Source: Pelomicrobium sp036803785
GTDB lineage: Bacteria > Pseudomonadota > Gammaproteobacteria > Burkholderiales > UBA6910
Length of the DNA: 13,353 nucleotides
Direction: 5' to 3'
Assembly: GCF_036803785.1 (NCBI RefSeq)
Contig: NZ_DAIRTR010000086.1
Location: 1-13,353 of the forward strand
The notes under the pieces are model-generated. The model was not told where the DNA came from, made no database searches, and saw only the letters and a program-made list of their open reading frames with translations. A program made the translations under genes and the position numbers. Of the stretch, positions 1 to 7,080 are shown in pieces; the first letter of the stretch is position 1; each line of letters starts with the position of its first letter.

Positions 1-210
1 GCGGGGATCGACGGCAAGGCGAGCGCCCGAAAAGCCGCCGACCCCCCCAACGCTCCCCACTGCCCCTCCTCACCCCACGCTCCGCAAAGAGAACAAGGGT
101 CAAAGAGGCGGCGGACGCGAGCCTCCCGGCGAGGGGCCCCGCCGCTCACAGGGAACTAACCCCGGAGGCAAGGCGTGGGTCTCGGGTTAGCGGGTAGGTT
201 TTGCCAGAAA
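1..210. other. gene-free left edge of window
   Basis: No frame on either strand gives a recognisable protein. The plus frames that are open at the left edge stop near 159, 188 and 204, and they encode only low-complexity Pro/Arg/Gly-rich translations, so a short C-terminal tail of a gene lying to the left cannot be excluded. One structure is visible: a 7-bp perfect inverted repeat, CTAACCC (156-162) with GGGTTAG (184-190), separated by 21 nt. It has no T-tract on either side, so I do not call it a terminator. Confidence 0.4.
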
Positions 211-211
211 C

Positions 212-242
212 AAAAAACCCCGGCGCGATCGCGCCGGGGTTT
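212..242 (-). terminator. intrinsic terminator of the cold-shock gene (perfect palindrome)
   Basis: Positions 215-242 form a perfect 28-base palindrome centred between 228 and 229, with arms reading AAACCCCGGCGCGA and TCGCGCCGGGGTTT. On the minus strand the hairpin is followed by six T residues (complement of 212-217). It lies about 20 nt past the stop of the cold-shock gene. Because the A and T ends are symmetric, the plus-strand copy has only three T residues after it, so the signal is clearly oriented to stop minus-strand transcription. Confidence 0.85.
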
Positions 243-263
243 CAATACGTTCGGACGGCGGCC

Positions 264-467
264 TCAGGCGGGGTTGACGTTGGACGCCTGCTTGCCCTTG
301 GGACCCTGGGTGACGTCAAAGGAAACCTTCTGCCCTTCTTTCAAGGTCTTGAAGCCTTTGCCCTGGATCGCGGAGAAGTGCACGAAAAGATCCTCGCCAC
401 CCCCATCGGGGGTGATGAAACCATAGCCCTTCGCCTCGTTGAACCATTTCACCGTACCGGTGGCCAT
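264..467 (-). CDS. CspA-family cold-shock protein
   Basis: This 67-residue protein is a single cold-shock domain, a five-stranded OB-fold that binds single-stranded RNA and DNA in the cytoplasm and melts RNA secondary structure. The RNP1 motif is seen as KGYGFI (residues 14-19) and RNP2 as LFVHFS (27-32), preceded by the usual GTVKWFNEAKG start. The length is typical of the family. The ATG at 467 is supported by AAAGGA (475-480) seven bases upstream. The gene has its own promoter, a leader of about 110 nt and a strong terminator, so it is probably monocistronic, although read-through from the upstream transporter gene is possible. Long leaders are characteristic of temperature-regulated csp mRNAs. 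Whether this copy is cold-induced or constitutive cannot be told from the sequence, so I give no symbol such as cspA or cspD. Confidence 0.97.
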   Translation of the reverse strand: MATGTVKWFNEAKGYGFITPDGGGEDLFVHFSAIQGKGFKTLKEGQKVSFDVTQGPKGKQASNVNPA

Positions 468-585
468 TACACAATCCTTTCAAAAAAACAGAACGAACCC
501 GCGGCCGAAACCGCGTTCCCATGTCGGACCCACAAGACTGCGAACCGCCAACCGGTGGTGCAAACCTTGCAGCGAACACGCCGCC

Positions 586-614
586 TTTTTAGCCGACTGT
601 CGCCCCCGTGTCAA
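586..614 (-). promoter_or_regulatory. sigma70-like promoter of the cold-shock gene
   Basis: Read on the minus strand, a perfect -35 hexamer TTGACA (609-614) is followed after exactly 17 nt by TAAAAA (586-591), which matches the -10 consensus at four of six positions. Transcription would start near 579, giving a 5' leader of about 110 nt before the ATG at 467. This fits the long leaders known for cold-shock genes. The promoter lies between the end of the transporter gene at 653 and the cold-shock gene. Confidence 0.6.
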
Positions 615-652
615 ACGCTTGCGCCGCCAGAGGAGCCTGTCGGGAAAAACCC

Positions 653-2296
653 CTACCCGGTGCGCCATCGGGCGAGGCGAACGAGGGCGAGGGCGGCGAA
701 GGGCAGCGCCAAGCCGATCAAAGTCTGGACGACGAGGAGCAGGCCCAGCTCACTGTAGTCAGCAGGGACCAAGACCGATCCGCTGGCGGGATCGCGCACC
801 TCCCGGGTGACGACGAAAACCTGGTTGAGATACTTGGTGCCGAGCTGGGCCGCCGAAAGGGCCAGGTTGGTGAACGAAGCCATGACGGCAAAATACGTGG
901 CCTTGAGGTTGGCGGGCGCCGAATTGGCGATCCAGGCGAGCATGGGAATCATGGCGATCTGCCCTAGAGGCGATTCCAGGGCGGTATTCACCACGGCGAT
1001 GAAGCGGGCGTCGACCAGGCCGCCGGACACGGCGGCGGTCCACCGGTGCAGCCCGTAGTACATGCCAACGATGGGCAGTGCGAGCAGTGTGCCGGCGATG
1101 GTGAGAAAACCCACCACGTAAGCGATGGAACGCTCCGCCATGAAGCGACGGAAGATGAACATGCCCACCAGGGTGAGGGCGCTGCCGATCAGGGAAAGCA
1201 CGGACAGAAAATGCTCGTCGAAGCCCAGTTCGTCGATCATCCACCAGGTGAGTCCGGCCCCTGGCGTGGGCACCGCCCGGAAGGCAAAGATCACCACCGC
1301 CGTTCCGATCAAGGTGGCGCGCGCCTCGGCTTCCAGCTCCCGGGTGAGCCGGCCGATGAGAAAGAGGACAATGGCAAGGGAACCGACGAAGATCAGCTCC
1401 TGGTTGTAGGGCACGTTGCTCAGGCCCAGCGCTACGGTGAAAACCACGAAGGCGCAGCCTCCGCCCAGGATCCAGCCGTTGGGAGCTGGGCGCGCGACGG
1501 GCCCCAGCACCAGCTCCTCCGCCGCCCGCCTGTCGTAGCCCTGGGCTGCAAGCCGCCGCAGGTCGCGGCGCTTGCGTACCGAATGGATCACCACGCCCGC
1601 CACCGAGATGGCAGGAATCGCCAGGGCCATCAGATAGACGCGGTAGTAGATCTGCGCCTTGGCTTCCATAGGCAGGGCGTGGGTGCCGGAGAACACGTAC
1701 AGGTTGATAAGCGCCACCAGCACGGCGCCCCCGATGATGGCCACCCGTCCCAGGGTCTGCATGGTGGTGTGCATACCCTTGCGGGTGGCCGCCTCGATGG
1801 GCCGTCCGTCCGGGTCCACCCGCGGCACCGCTTCCACCGTCATGGCGTCCGCGACCGCGTCCTGGAGCACGTAACCCACGGGAGCGAGAAGCGCGGAGAG
1901 CACGTACCATGCCTCTGCCGGCATGAAAGCGACCAGGGCTTCCCGGTGACCGATGAGCCCCACCATGATGAGGAGGCTCGCCGCGATGAGGCTCGCTCCC
2001 AGGTAAACGAGGGCGCTTTTCCAGCGCCACACCAGGTCCACCAGGTGCCCTAGAGGCATCTTGAGGGCCCAGGGAATGTTGACCCAAAACCCGAGGGCGG
2101 CCAAGAACGCGGCTGAAAGTCCCAGGTAATCCTTGACGAAGAAGGTCCCGACGATGTCGGTGAGGCCGGAGATCCCCGCCGCCATGTACACCATCAAAGG
2201 CGGCAGGTAGGAGAGCCGTAGCTCCCGGCCCAAAGACAGGAGGTTGCGGTCCACCCAGTGGTAGGCGGCGGTCAGCATCGAGGTCTGCGGCGGCAT
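653..2296 (-). CDS. MFS transporter, BT1/folate-biopterin transporter-like
   Basis: This is an integral inner-membrane protein of about 547 residues with some 12-14 hydrophobic segments. Several segments match the BT1 (folate-biopterin transporter) branch of the major facilitator superfamily. These are GFWVNIPWALKMPLGHLVD in the first half, LQDAVADAMTVEAV (the family's D-x-x-x-D-x-x-V-x-E element), and in the second half GLTWWMIDELGFDEHFLSVL and the NLKATYFAVMASFTNLALS segment. Substrate cannot be assigned; family members carry pterins or folates, but many bacterial members are uncharacterised. The start is uncertain: the frame is open to a TTG at 2365, with ATGs at 2296 and 2278. None has a strong ribosome site. 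I chose 2296 because a weak GGACGG lies just upstream; 2278 is nearly as good. No terminator separates it from the cold-shock gene downstream. Confidence 0.75.
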   Translation of the reverse strand: MPPQTSMLTAAYHWVDRNLLSLGRELRLSYLPPLMVYMAAGISGLTDIVGTFFVKDYLGLSAAFLAALGFWVNIPWALKMPLGHLVDLVWRWKSALVYLGASLIAASLLIMVGLIGHREALVAFMPAEAWYVLSALLAPVGYVLQDAVADAMTVEAVPRVDPDGRPIEAATRKGMHTTMQTLGRVAIIGGAVLVALINLYVFSGTHALPMEAKAQIYYRVYLMALAIPAISVAGVVIHSVRKRRDLRRLAAQGYDRRAAEELVLGPVARPAPNGWILGGGCAFVVFTVALGLSNVPYNQELIFVGSLAIVLFLIGRLTRELEAEARATLIGTAVVIFAFRAVPTPGAGLTWWMIDELGFDEHFLSVLSLIGSALTLVGMFIFRRFMAERSIAYVVGFLTIAGTLLALPIVGMYYGLHRWTAAVSGGLVDARFIAVVNTALESPLGQIAMIPMLAWIANSAPANLKATYFAVMASFTNLALSAAQLGTKYLNQVFVVTREVRDPASGSVLVPADYSELGLLLVVQTLIGLALPFAALALVRLARWRTG

Positions 2297-2365
2297 GCGC
2301 CCGTCCGAGGGGCATTCTATGTCCGGACCGGACCCTCCGGCCGGGAAAACGACAGCTGGAAGCAA

Positions 2366-2760
2366 AGGGGCGCGAAAGTGATCCTTCAGCGACCAGTCCT
2401 TGCATTAGGCTGCCGACGGCACCGGGCGTTTCCGTGAAACCCCTGGGCGGCGAAGCGCCCCCCTTTTCCACCCGCAGTACCAGCGCGTTCCAAGACCGCC
2501 TCAGTTTTCGCCGTTCACCGAAGCGGAAATCTCGTCGTCGCCCAGCATGGGGGTCGCCCAGGCCATCGCCGCCCTGGAGCCAAGCTACCCCCGGACCTGG
2601 CCGTCCGAAGGGCGACGGCACGCCAAGACCATGATCGTCGGAGACATCCCGCAGGCCGAGGCACGCTGCGCCTCCCGGGACGAGCCCCTGCGGGGCGTTT
2701 CATGGGAGCGCCATGGCGTGCACCCGATGGAACGTTTGAGGTGCAAACGAGACGCTTATG
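2366..2760. other. gene-free interval between transporter and glycine-zipper gene
   Basis: About 400 bases lie between the 5' end of the transporter gene and the terminator of the glycine-zipper gene. Short open frames exist on both strands, but their translations are rich in Arg/Pro/Gly, match no family I know and lack ribosome sites. The interval must contain the transporter's promoter, but I see no convincing -35/-10 pair. It could also be a decayed gene. Confidence 0.4.
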
Positions 2761-2791
2761 AAAAGGAAAACCCGGCACAGGGCCAGGTTTT
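2761..2791 (-). terminator. intrinsic terminator of the glycine-zipper gene
   Basis: AAAACCCGGC (2767-2776) and GCCAGGTTTT (2782-2791) form a 10-bp stem with one G-T wobble around a 5-nt loop. On the minus strand the stem ends in a T run and continues as CCTTTT (complement of 2761-2766). It is about 30 nt beyond the stop codon of the minus-strand gene ending at 2819. Confidence 0.75.
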
Positions 2792-2818
2792 TCGTCTGGG
2801 CGAGCCGGGCCGCCGGGG

Positions 2819-3391
2819 TCAACCGATCACCTGCCACTCTCCCTCGCCCACCTGGCACGCCTTGCCCCGGACCCGCTCCTTCCGGCCCTCCACCGTGACC
2901 ACGCTCTCGTACTCACGACACTTGCGGCCCTCATGGGTGAAGCCCTTGAGGGGCGTCACAGCATAGGTAACGCCCTGGGGATTGCTCCAGGTGACGGTCT
3001 GGCGGTCCGCTGCCAGCTCCAGGGCATGGCCGAAGCAAGCCCGGTCTTCCCGATCCATTTCTCTGCCGATGCTCGCCCCGATCACCGCGCCGAGGACGCC
3101 CCCGATAATGATGGCGGCGACCTTACTTTCACCCTTACCCACTTGGGAGCCCACCACGGCGCCCACCGTGCCGCCCAGTACGGCGCCGATGGCCTCTCGG
3201 TTGCAGCGCCCCGAAAGAATGCCGTAATCCCGGGGCCATTTGTGGCCGGAGTAGCCCACGTAGTATGGATCGTGCTTCTTGCGCCACCCATGGGCCGGGG
3301 CCCAGGGAGGCGGGTCTGCCCAGGCCGGTGAAGGCGCTGCCCCCGCCAGCAGGGCTACCAGCAGAGCCGCCGCTATTCCGCGATCCCTCAC
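2819..3391 (-). CDS. secreted glycine-zipper (17 kDa surface antigen-like) protein
   Basis: This is a 190-residue exported protein. Residues 1-25 look like a signal peptide (hydrophobic core AAALLVALLAGAA, cleavage after AWA); no lipobox cysteine is present, so signal peptidase I is expected. Residues 67-82 and 92-110 form two Gly/Ala/Val-rich hairpin segments (EAIGAVLGGTVGAVVG and VAAIIIGGVLGAVIGASIG), the glycine-zipper 2TM pattern of the Rickettsia 17 kDa antigen family. A C-terminal domain (about 118-190) carries three cysteines (119, 158, 179). Such proteins are usually associated with the outer membrane, but specific roles are mostly unknown. The start is a GTG at 3391 preceded by a strong AGGAGG; the frame is open further upstream, but that would put the signal peptide in the middle of the protein. 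It is transcribed divergently from the dehydrogenase at 3582 and has its own terminator. Confidence 0.85.
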   Translation of the reverse strand: MRDRGIAAALLVALLAGAAPSPAWADPPPWAPAHGWRKKHDPYYVGYSGHKWPRDYGILSGRCNREAIGAVLGGTVGAVVGSQVGKGESKVAAIIIGGVLGAVIGASIGREMDREDRACFGHALELAADRQTVTWSNPQGVTYAVTPLKGFTHEGRKCREYESVVTVEGRKERVRGKACQVGEGEWQVIG

Positions 3392-3581
3392 TACGCCTCC
3401 TTTCTCCACGGAGAGCCTCCTTTCCGCTGAATCGAACTCTAAACATAGGTTAACGGGCCACTGCCCCACCGGCTGACAGGGCCGAGTCGGGAACTTACAA
3501 ATTTCGGCACGTTGGAACTCAGCCAGCGTAGCGCCCACCAACGGGTTATGCCGGTTTCGTCCTGCTTGACGAGGAGAAAGC

Positions 3582-4712
3582 ATGATTCGTTCCATAGGCC
3601 GCGCCCTCCTTGCGCCTGCCCTCCTCTGCGCCCAGATCGCCGGTGCGGAGGCCGTTTATGATTCCCAAGCCCATGCGTTCCGGGTGGTCACCCTCGCCCG
3701 AGGGCTCGACCATCCCTGGGGGCTCGCGTTTCTCCCCGATGGCCGCTTCTTGGTGACCGAGCGCCCCGGTCGGCTGCGCCTGATCGGCCCGGAGGGCACC
3801 CTGGATCCCCAGCCTATCGACGGGGTGCCCCCGGTGGCGGCTTACGGCCAGGGAGGACTGTTGGATGTGGCTCTGCATCCCCGCTTCGCCGAAAACCGGC
3901 TCGTTTATCTCTCCTATTCCGCCCGGGGCGATGGGGGCATCGGAACAGAGGTGGCGCGAGGACGGCTCAACGGCCACCGCCTGGAAAACGTGGAGGTGAT
4001 CTTCCGCCAGACGCCCAAATCGGGGGGCGGGCGCCACTTCGGCTCGCGCCTGGTGTTCGACCAGCAAGGTCACCTTTATGTCACCCTGGGGGACCGGGGC
4101 GAGATGGAGCGCGCCCAACGGCTCGACGACCTGGCCGGCAAGATCGTGCGGCTCACCGAGGACGGCCGAGTGCCCCAGGACAATCCCTTCGTGGGCCGGT
4201 CCGGGGCTCGGCCCGAGATTTATTCTCTGGGCAACCGTAACGTCCAGGGGGCGGCGCTCCATCCGCGAACCGGCGAACTGTGGACCCACGAGCACGGGCC
4301 CCAGGGGGGCGATGAGGTGAACGTCATCCGGGCCGGCGTCAACTACGGCTGGCCGGTCATCACCTATGGGGTCGAATACGGCATCGGCACCCGAATCGGC
4401 GAAGGCACCCACAAACCCGGCATGGCCCAGCCGCTGCACTACTGGGTGCCCTCCATCGCGCCCTCGGGCATGGCCTTTTACATCGGCGACAAGTTTCCTC
4501 GCTGGCGCGAAGACGTGTTCGTGGGAGCGCTGAAGGATCAGAGCCTGGTGCGGCTGCGGCTGCAGGGGGAACGGGTGGTCGAAGAAGAGCGCCTGCTGAA
4601 GGGAGGCCTGGGGCGGATTCGGGACGTGCGCACGGGTCCCGACGGTTACCTCTATGTCTTGACCGACGCCAGGAACGGCATTCTCGCCCGGCTGGAGCCC
4701 GCGGGCCGATAG
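3582..4712 (+). CDS. soluble PQQ-dependent aldose/glucose dehydrogenase
   Basis: This 376-residue periplasmic enzyme belongs to the glucose/sorbosone dehydrogenase family (GSDH, Pfam PF07995; E. coli YliI/Asd type), a six-bladed beta-propeller that oxidises aldoses to lactones using PQQ and calcium. A signal peptide covers residues 1-22. Family landmarks are LDHPWGLAFLPDGRFLVTERPGR cut into its recognisable parts (DHPWGLAFLPDG, LVTERPGRL), GQGGLLDVALHP (89-100), GGGRHFGSRL (148-157) with His152 at the place of the catalytic base, LGNRNVQG (216-223), EHGPQGGDEVN (237-247), NYGWP (254-258) and PSIAPSGM. The length fits the bacterial short form. The ATG at 3582 has GAGGAG five bases upstream. 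No PQQ biosynthesis genes are present, so the cofactor must be made elsewhere or taken up. Its exact sugar substrate cannot be read from the sequence. Confidence 0.92.
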   Translation: MIRSIGRALLAPALLCAQIAGAEAVYDSQAHAFRVVTLARGLDHPWGLAFLPDGRFLVTERPGRLRLIGPEGTLDPQPIDGVPPVAAYGQGGLLDVALHPRFAENRLVYLSYSARGDGGIGTEVARGRLNGHRLENVEVIFRQTPKSGGGRHFGSRLVFDQQGHLYVTLGDRGEMERAQRLDDLAGKIVRLTEDGRVPQDNPFVGRSGARPEIYSLGNRNVQGAALHPRTGELWTHEHGPQGGDEVNVIRAGVNYGWPVITYGVEYGIGTRIGEGTHKPGMAQPLHYWVPSIAPSGMAFYIGDKFPRWREDVFVGALKDQSLVRLRLQGERVVEEERLLKGGLGRIRDVRTGPDGYLYVLTDARNGILARLEPAGR

Positions 4713-4749
4713 CCTTGCATCGCGGGCGCTACCAGTCCACCATGATGGA

Positions 4750-5103
4750 ATGAAGACCTGGCCGCGCCGCGCCCTCGCCTCCCCCGGCGACTCCCTGATC
4801 CAGCGCTTTCCCTGGCCCAGAGGGCTGCTGCGGGACGTGCTGCGGGGCTCTCCTCTGGAGCGTGCCGCCGCCTATCGGCACAACCGGGCCCAGCTCGGCC
4901 TTCTGCTCGCCCACACCGTCCGCTGGAGCGCGATCCTGACCACTTTGCTGGTCTTGCTGCAGATCGTCTCCCAGGCCGCCTCGGGGGCCGAACCACCCCT
5001 CGTGACCGTGTTGGGCAGCGCCCTCGGACTCGGGGCGGCCCTCTGCGCCGCGGTGGTGGCGGTCATGGGCGCGACCTGTCTTTACCTGCGCCTTGTCCGC
5101 TAG
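4750..5103 (+). CDS. small two-helix membrane protein of unknown function
   Basis: This 117-residue protein is not recognised. Residues 1-50 are basic and hydrophilic (for example MKTWPRRALASPGDSL). Two hydrophobic segments follow, about 59-77 (WSAILTTLLVLLQIVSQAA) and 84-113 (LVTVLGSALGLGAALCAAVV and onwards), ending in a short basic tail LRLVR, as in a helical hairpin with both ends in the cytoplasm. It begins 37 nt after the dehydrogenase and runs in the same direction, so co-transcription is likely. The ribosome site is poor (only TGGA next to the ATG), and ATG 4750 is simply the best in-frame choice. It could be a non-functional open frame, but the membrane topology, codon use and the absence of a better frame favour a real gene. 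Confidence 0.55.
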   Translation: MKTWPRRALASPGDSLIQRFPWPRGLLRDVLRGSPLERAAAYRHNRAQLGLLLAHTVRWSAILTTLLVLLQIVSQAASGAEPPLVTVLGSALGLGAALCAAVVAVMGATCLYLRLVR

Positions 5104-5149
5104 GCTTGGGGACTTGCCGAGCCGCCCCGTTTTGGGGCATCATCGCGTC

Positions 5150-5260
5150 ATGATTCCGATCAGCAGCCAGGCGCTCGGTCCCTCGACCCGCCTTCTCGCT
5201 TCTGCTCTTTCCGCAAGCCTCCTGCTTGCGGGGCTGCTGCTGCGCCTGCTCGGGCGCTGA
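5150..5260 (+). CDS. leucine-rich leader peptide of the leuA attenuator
   Basis: This 36-codon open frame starts at ATG 5150 and stops at TGA 5258-5260, 86 nt before leuA. Twelve of its 36 codons are leucine (positions 9, 15, 16, 20, 24-26, 29-31, 33, 34), with two triplets of consecutive Leu codons in the segment SLLLAGLLLRLLGR. A leucine-rich leader directly before a leucine-biosynthesis gene, followed by a terminator-like hairpin, is the classical arrangement for transcription attenuation: ribosome stalling at Leu codons when charged leucyl-tRNA is scarce would spare the downstream gene. The leader's own ribosome site is weak (GGGG at 5134-5137, 12 nt away). A hydrophobic 36-residue membrane peptide would look similar in sequence, but position and codon content favour a leader. 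Confidence 0.7.
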   Translation: MIPISSQALGPSTRLLASALSASLLLAGLLLRLLGR

Positions 5261-5319
5261 CGACTTTCCTCTTTCCCTTCGCGTTGTAACAGCCCGCCCC
5301 TCGGGGCGGGGAAGCTTTT
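5211..5319 (+). promoter_or_regulatory. candidate leucine attenuator: hairpin, alternative pairing and terminator
   Basis: Three elements are visible. Hairpin A is CCGCAAGC (5211-5218) with GCTTGCGG (5224-5231), a perfect 8-bp stem with a 5-nt loop, inside the leader-peptide gene. The terminator-like hairpin is CCCGCCC (5293-5299) with GGGCGGG (5304-5310), followed by GAAG and TTTT (5316-5319). The 3' arm of hairpin A, GCGGGGCT (5228-5235), can instead pair with AGCCCGC (5291-5297) with one bulged G, which would break the terminator. This is the 1:2, 2:3, 3:4 logic of an attenuator. A ribosome stalled near Leu20 would cover arm 1 and free arm 2; stalling at the later Leu triplets would cover arm 2 too, so the exact control codons are unclear. 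Confidence 0.55.
5293..5319 (+). terminator. terminator-like hairpin before leuA
   Basis: A 7-bp all-G/C stem (5293-5299 with 5304-5310, loop CTCG) is followed after four bases by TTTT (5316-5319). The T-tract is short and offset, so termination efficiency may be modest. It lies 33 nt after the leader stop codon and before the leuA ribosome site at 5335-5339. Confidence 0.55.
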
Positions 5320-5346
5320 CGACCACACAAACCCAGGAGCGTCACC

Positions 5347-7035
5347 ATGGTGCAGGAACCTGCAAAAAAATACCGACCCTTCAAGCCGGTCGACCTTCCC
5401 GACCGGACCTGGCCCGGCCGGACGATCGCGGCGCCACCCATCTGGCTGTCCACCGACCTGCGCGACGGCAATCAAGCTCTGATCGAGCCCATGAGCGTGG
5501 AGCGCAAGCTGCGCCTGTTCGAGCTTCTGGTACGCCTGGGCTTCAAAGAAATTGAGGTTGCCTTTCCCTCCGCCTCCCAGACCGATTTCGATTTCGTGCG
5601 GCGGCTGATCGAGGAGGATCGGGTGCCGGAAGAGGTATGGATCCAGGTCCTCACCCAGGCGCGGGAAGACCTGATCCGGCGCACCTTCGAGGCGCTCAAA
5701 GGAGCGAAGCGGGCCATCGTCCACTTGTACAACGCCACCTCACCGGTGTTCCGCCGCGTGGTGTTCCAGCAGGACAAGGCGGGGGTGGTGGACATGGCGG
5801 TGCGCGGTATGGCGCTCGTCAAGCGCCTCGCCGCGCAGCGGCCCGAAACCGAATGGCGCTTTGAGTATAGCCCCGAGACCTTCACCGCCACTGAGCTCGA
5901 CTTCGCCCTGGAGGTGTGCAACGCCGTCACTGCCGTGGTAGAGCCCACGCCCGAGCGCAAGCTGATCCTGAACCTGCCGGCCACGGTGGAGGTGGCCACC
6001 CCCAACGTCTACGCCGACCAGATCGAATGGATGCACCGCCACCTGGCACAGCGAGAATCCATCGTGCTGTCGCTGCATCCCCACAATGACCGGGGCAGCG
6101 CCGTCGCCGCCGCAGAGCTCGGGCTGATGGCCGGCGCCGACCGGGTGGAGGGGTGCCTCTTCGGCCACGGGGAGCGAACTGGCAACGTGTGCCTCATCAC
6201 GCTGGCGCTGAACCTGTACTCCCAGGGCATCCACCCTGGGCTGCACATCGACGACATCGACGAGGTGCGCCGCTGCGTCGAGTACTGCACCCAGCTCCCG
6301 GTGCATCCGCGCCACCCCTACGCGGGGGACCTGGTGTACACGGCGTTCTCGGGCTCGCACCAGGACGCCATCAAGAAGGGCTTCGCGGTGCAGCGGCCCG
6401 ACGCTCCCTGGGAAGTGCCGTACCTGCCCATCGACCCGGCCGACCTGGGCCGCAGCTACGAGGCGGTGATCCGGGTCAACAGCCAGTCAGGCAAAGGCGG
6501 CGTCTCCTACCTCCTGGAGCGGGATTACGGGCTGCAGCTTCCCCGCCGGCTGCAGATCGAATTCTCCCGGGTGGTGCAAAGGCTCACCGACACTTCGGGC
6601 AAGGAAGTCACTGCCTCGGAAATCTATGCGCTGTTCCGCCGCGAATACCTGGAGGTGTCGGACCCGTATCGCTACCTCGCCCATCACGTGAACGAACGGC
6701 AAGAGGGAGACGTGGAAATCACGGTGGAGCTGGAGCAACGGGGTCGCCGTCGTACCTTACGGGGCCGGGGCAATGGGCCCATCGACGCCTTCGTGCACGC
6801 CCTAGGGGAGGAAGTGCGGGTACTCGACTACCACGAGCACGCCATCGGTGCCGGAGCCGCTGCTGCTGCGGCCGCTTATGTGGAGCTCAAGCTGGGAGAC
6901 GGACCCACTCTTTACGGAGTGGGCGTGGACCCCAACATCGTGACCGCCTCCCTCAAGGCCATCGTCTCGGGCGTGAACCGGGCGCTGGCCCAGGCGGGGG
7001 AGGCTGCGCCCCGTGCCGTAGCAGCCCAGGGTTGA
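5347..7035 (+). CDS. leuA: 2-isopropylmalate synthase (yeast/actinobacterial type)
   Basis: This cytoplasmic enzyme condenses acetyl-CoA with 2-ketoisovalerate to give 2-isopropylmalate, the first committed step of leucine synthesis. It has 562 residues, as expected for the long LeuA subtype found in yeast and actinobacteria and longer than E. coli LeuA. The TIM-barrel HMGL-like domain has STDLRDGNQAL (35-45, metal-binding Asp40), LHPHNDRGSA (243-252, metal-binding His244 and His246) and GHGERTGN (273-280). A linker region follows, with NSQSGKGGVSYLL. The C-terminal LeuA dimer/allosteric domain (about 440-545) contains GRGNGPIDAFVHALG and the YHEHAIGAGAAAAAAAYVEL stretch, the site of leucine feedback in this family. 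AGGAG (5335-5339) lies seven bases before the ATG. The upstream leader suggests leucine attenuation as a second control. No other leu genes are in the window. Confidence 0.97.
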   Translation: MVQEPAKKYRPFKPVDLPDRTWPGRTIAAPPIWLSTDLRDGNQALIEPMSVERKLRLFELLVRLGFKEIEVAFPSASQTDFDFVRRLIEEDRVPEEVWIQVLTQAREDLIRRTFEALKGAKRAIVHLYNATSPVFRRVVFQQDKAGVVDMAVRGMALVKRLAAQRPETEWRFEYSPETFTATELDFALEVCNAVTAVVEPTPERKLILNLPATVEVATPNVYADQIEWMHRHLAQRESIVLSLHPHNDRGSAVAAAELGLMAGADRVEGCLFGHGERTGNVCLITLALNLYSQGIHPGLHIDDIDEVRRCVEYCTQLPVHPRHPYAGDLVYTAFSGSHQDAIKKGFAVQRPDAPWEVPYLPIDPADLGRSYEAVIRVNSQSGKGGVSYLLERDYGLQLPRRLQIEFSRVVQRLTDTSGKEVTASEIYALFRREYLEVSDPYRYLAHHVNERQEGDVEITVELEQRGRRRTLRGRGNGPIDAFVHALGEEVRVLDYHEHAIGAGAAAAAAAYVELKLGDGPTLYGVGVDPNIVTASLKAIVSGVNRALAQAGEAAPRAVAAQG

Positions 7036-7080
7036 TCGGCTGCCTCACGAAAAACGCGCACGAACGGGCCGTCTGGCCGC

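Noticed and set aside
1046..2053. 335-codon open frame on the plus strand
   Set aside because: It is antisense to the transporter, rich in His/Asp/Gln/Gly, with no domain; typical of a GC-rich shadow frame.
759..2621. 620-codon open frame on the minus strand, overlapping the transporter
   Set aside because: It is the shadow of the transporter in another frame: the translation is Arg/Gly/Pro/His-rich with no hydrophobic segments or known motif.
3392..3595. N-terminal extension of the glycine-zipper protein
   Set aside because: It would bury the signal peptide inside the protein; GTG 3391 has a strong AGGAGG site in front of it.
3546..4439. 297-codon open frame antisense to the PQQ dehydrogenase
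   Set aside because: The plus-strand gene there has a signal peptide and all family motifs, while this frame has none.
5124..5138. GCCCC/GGGGC hairpin as a terminator of the 4750-5103 gene
   Set aside because: The stem is only 5 bp and no T-tract follows; it may still influence initiation of the leader peptide.
6853..6881. GCTGCTGCTGCGGCC-type repeat in leuA
   Set aside because: It is a normal alanine-rich stretch in the regulatory domain of this LeuA subtype, not a separate repeat element.
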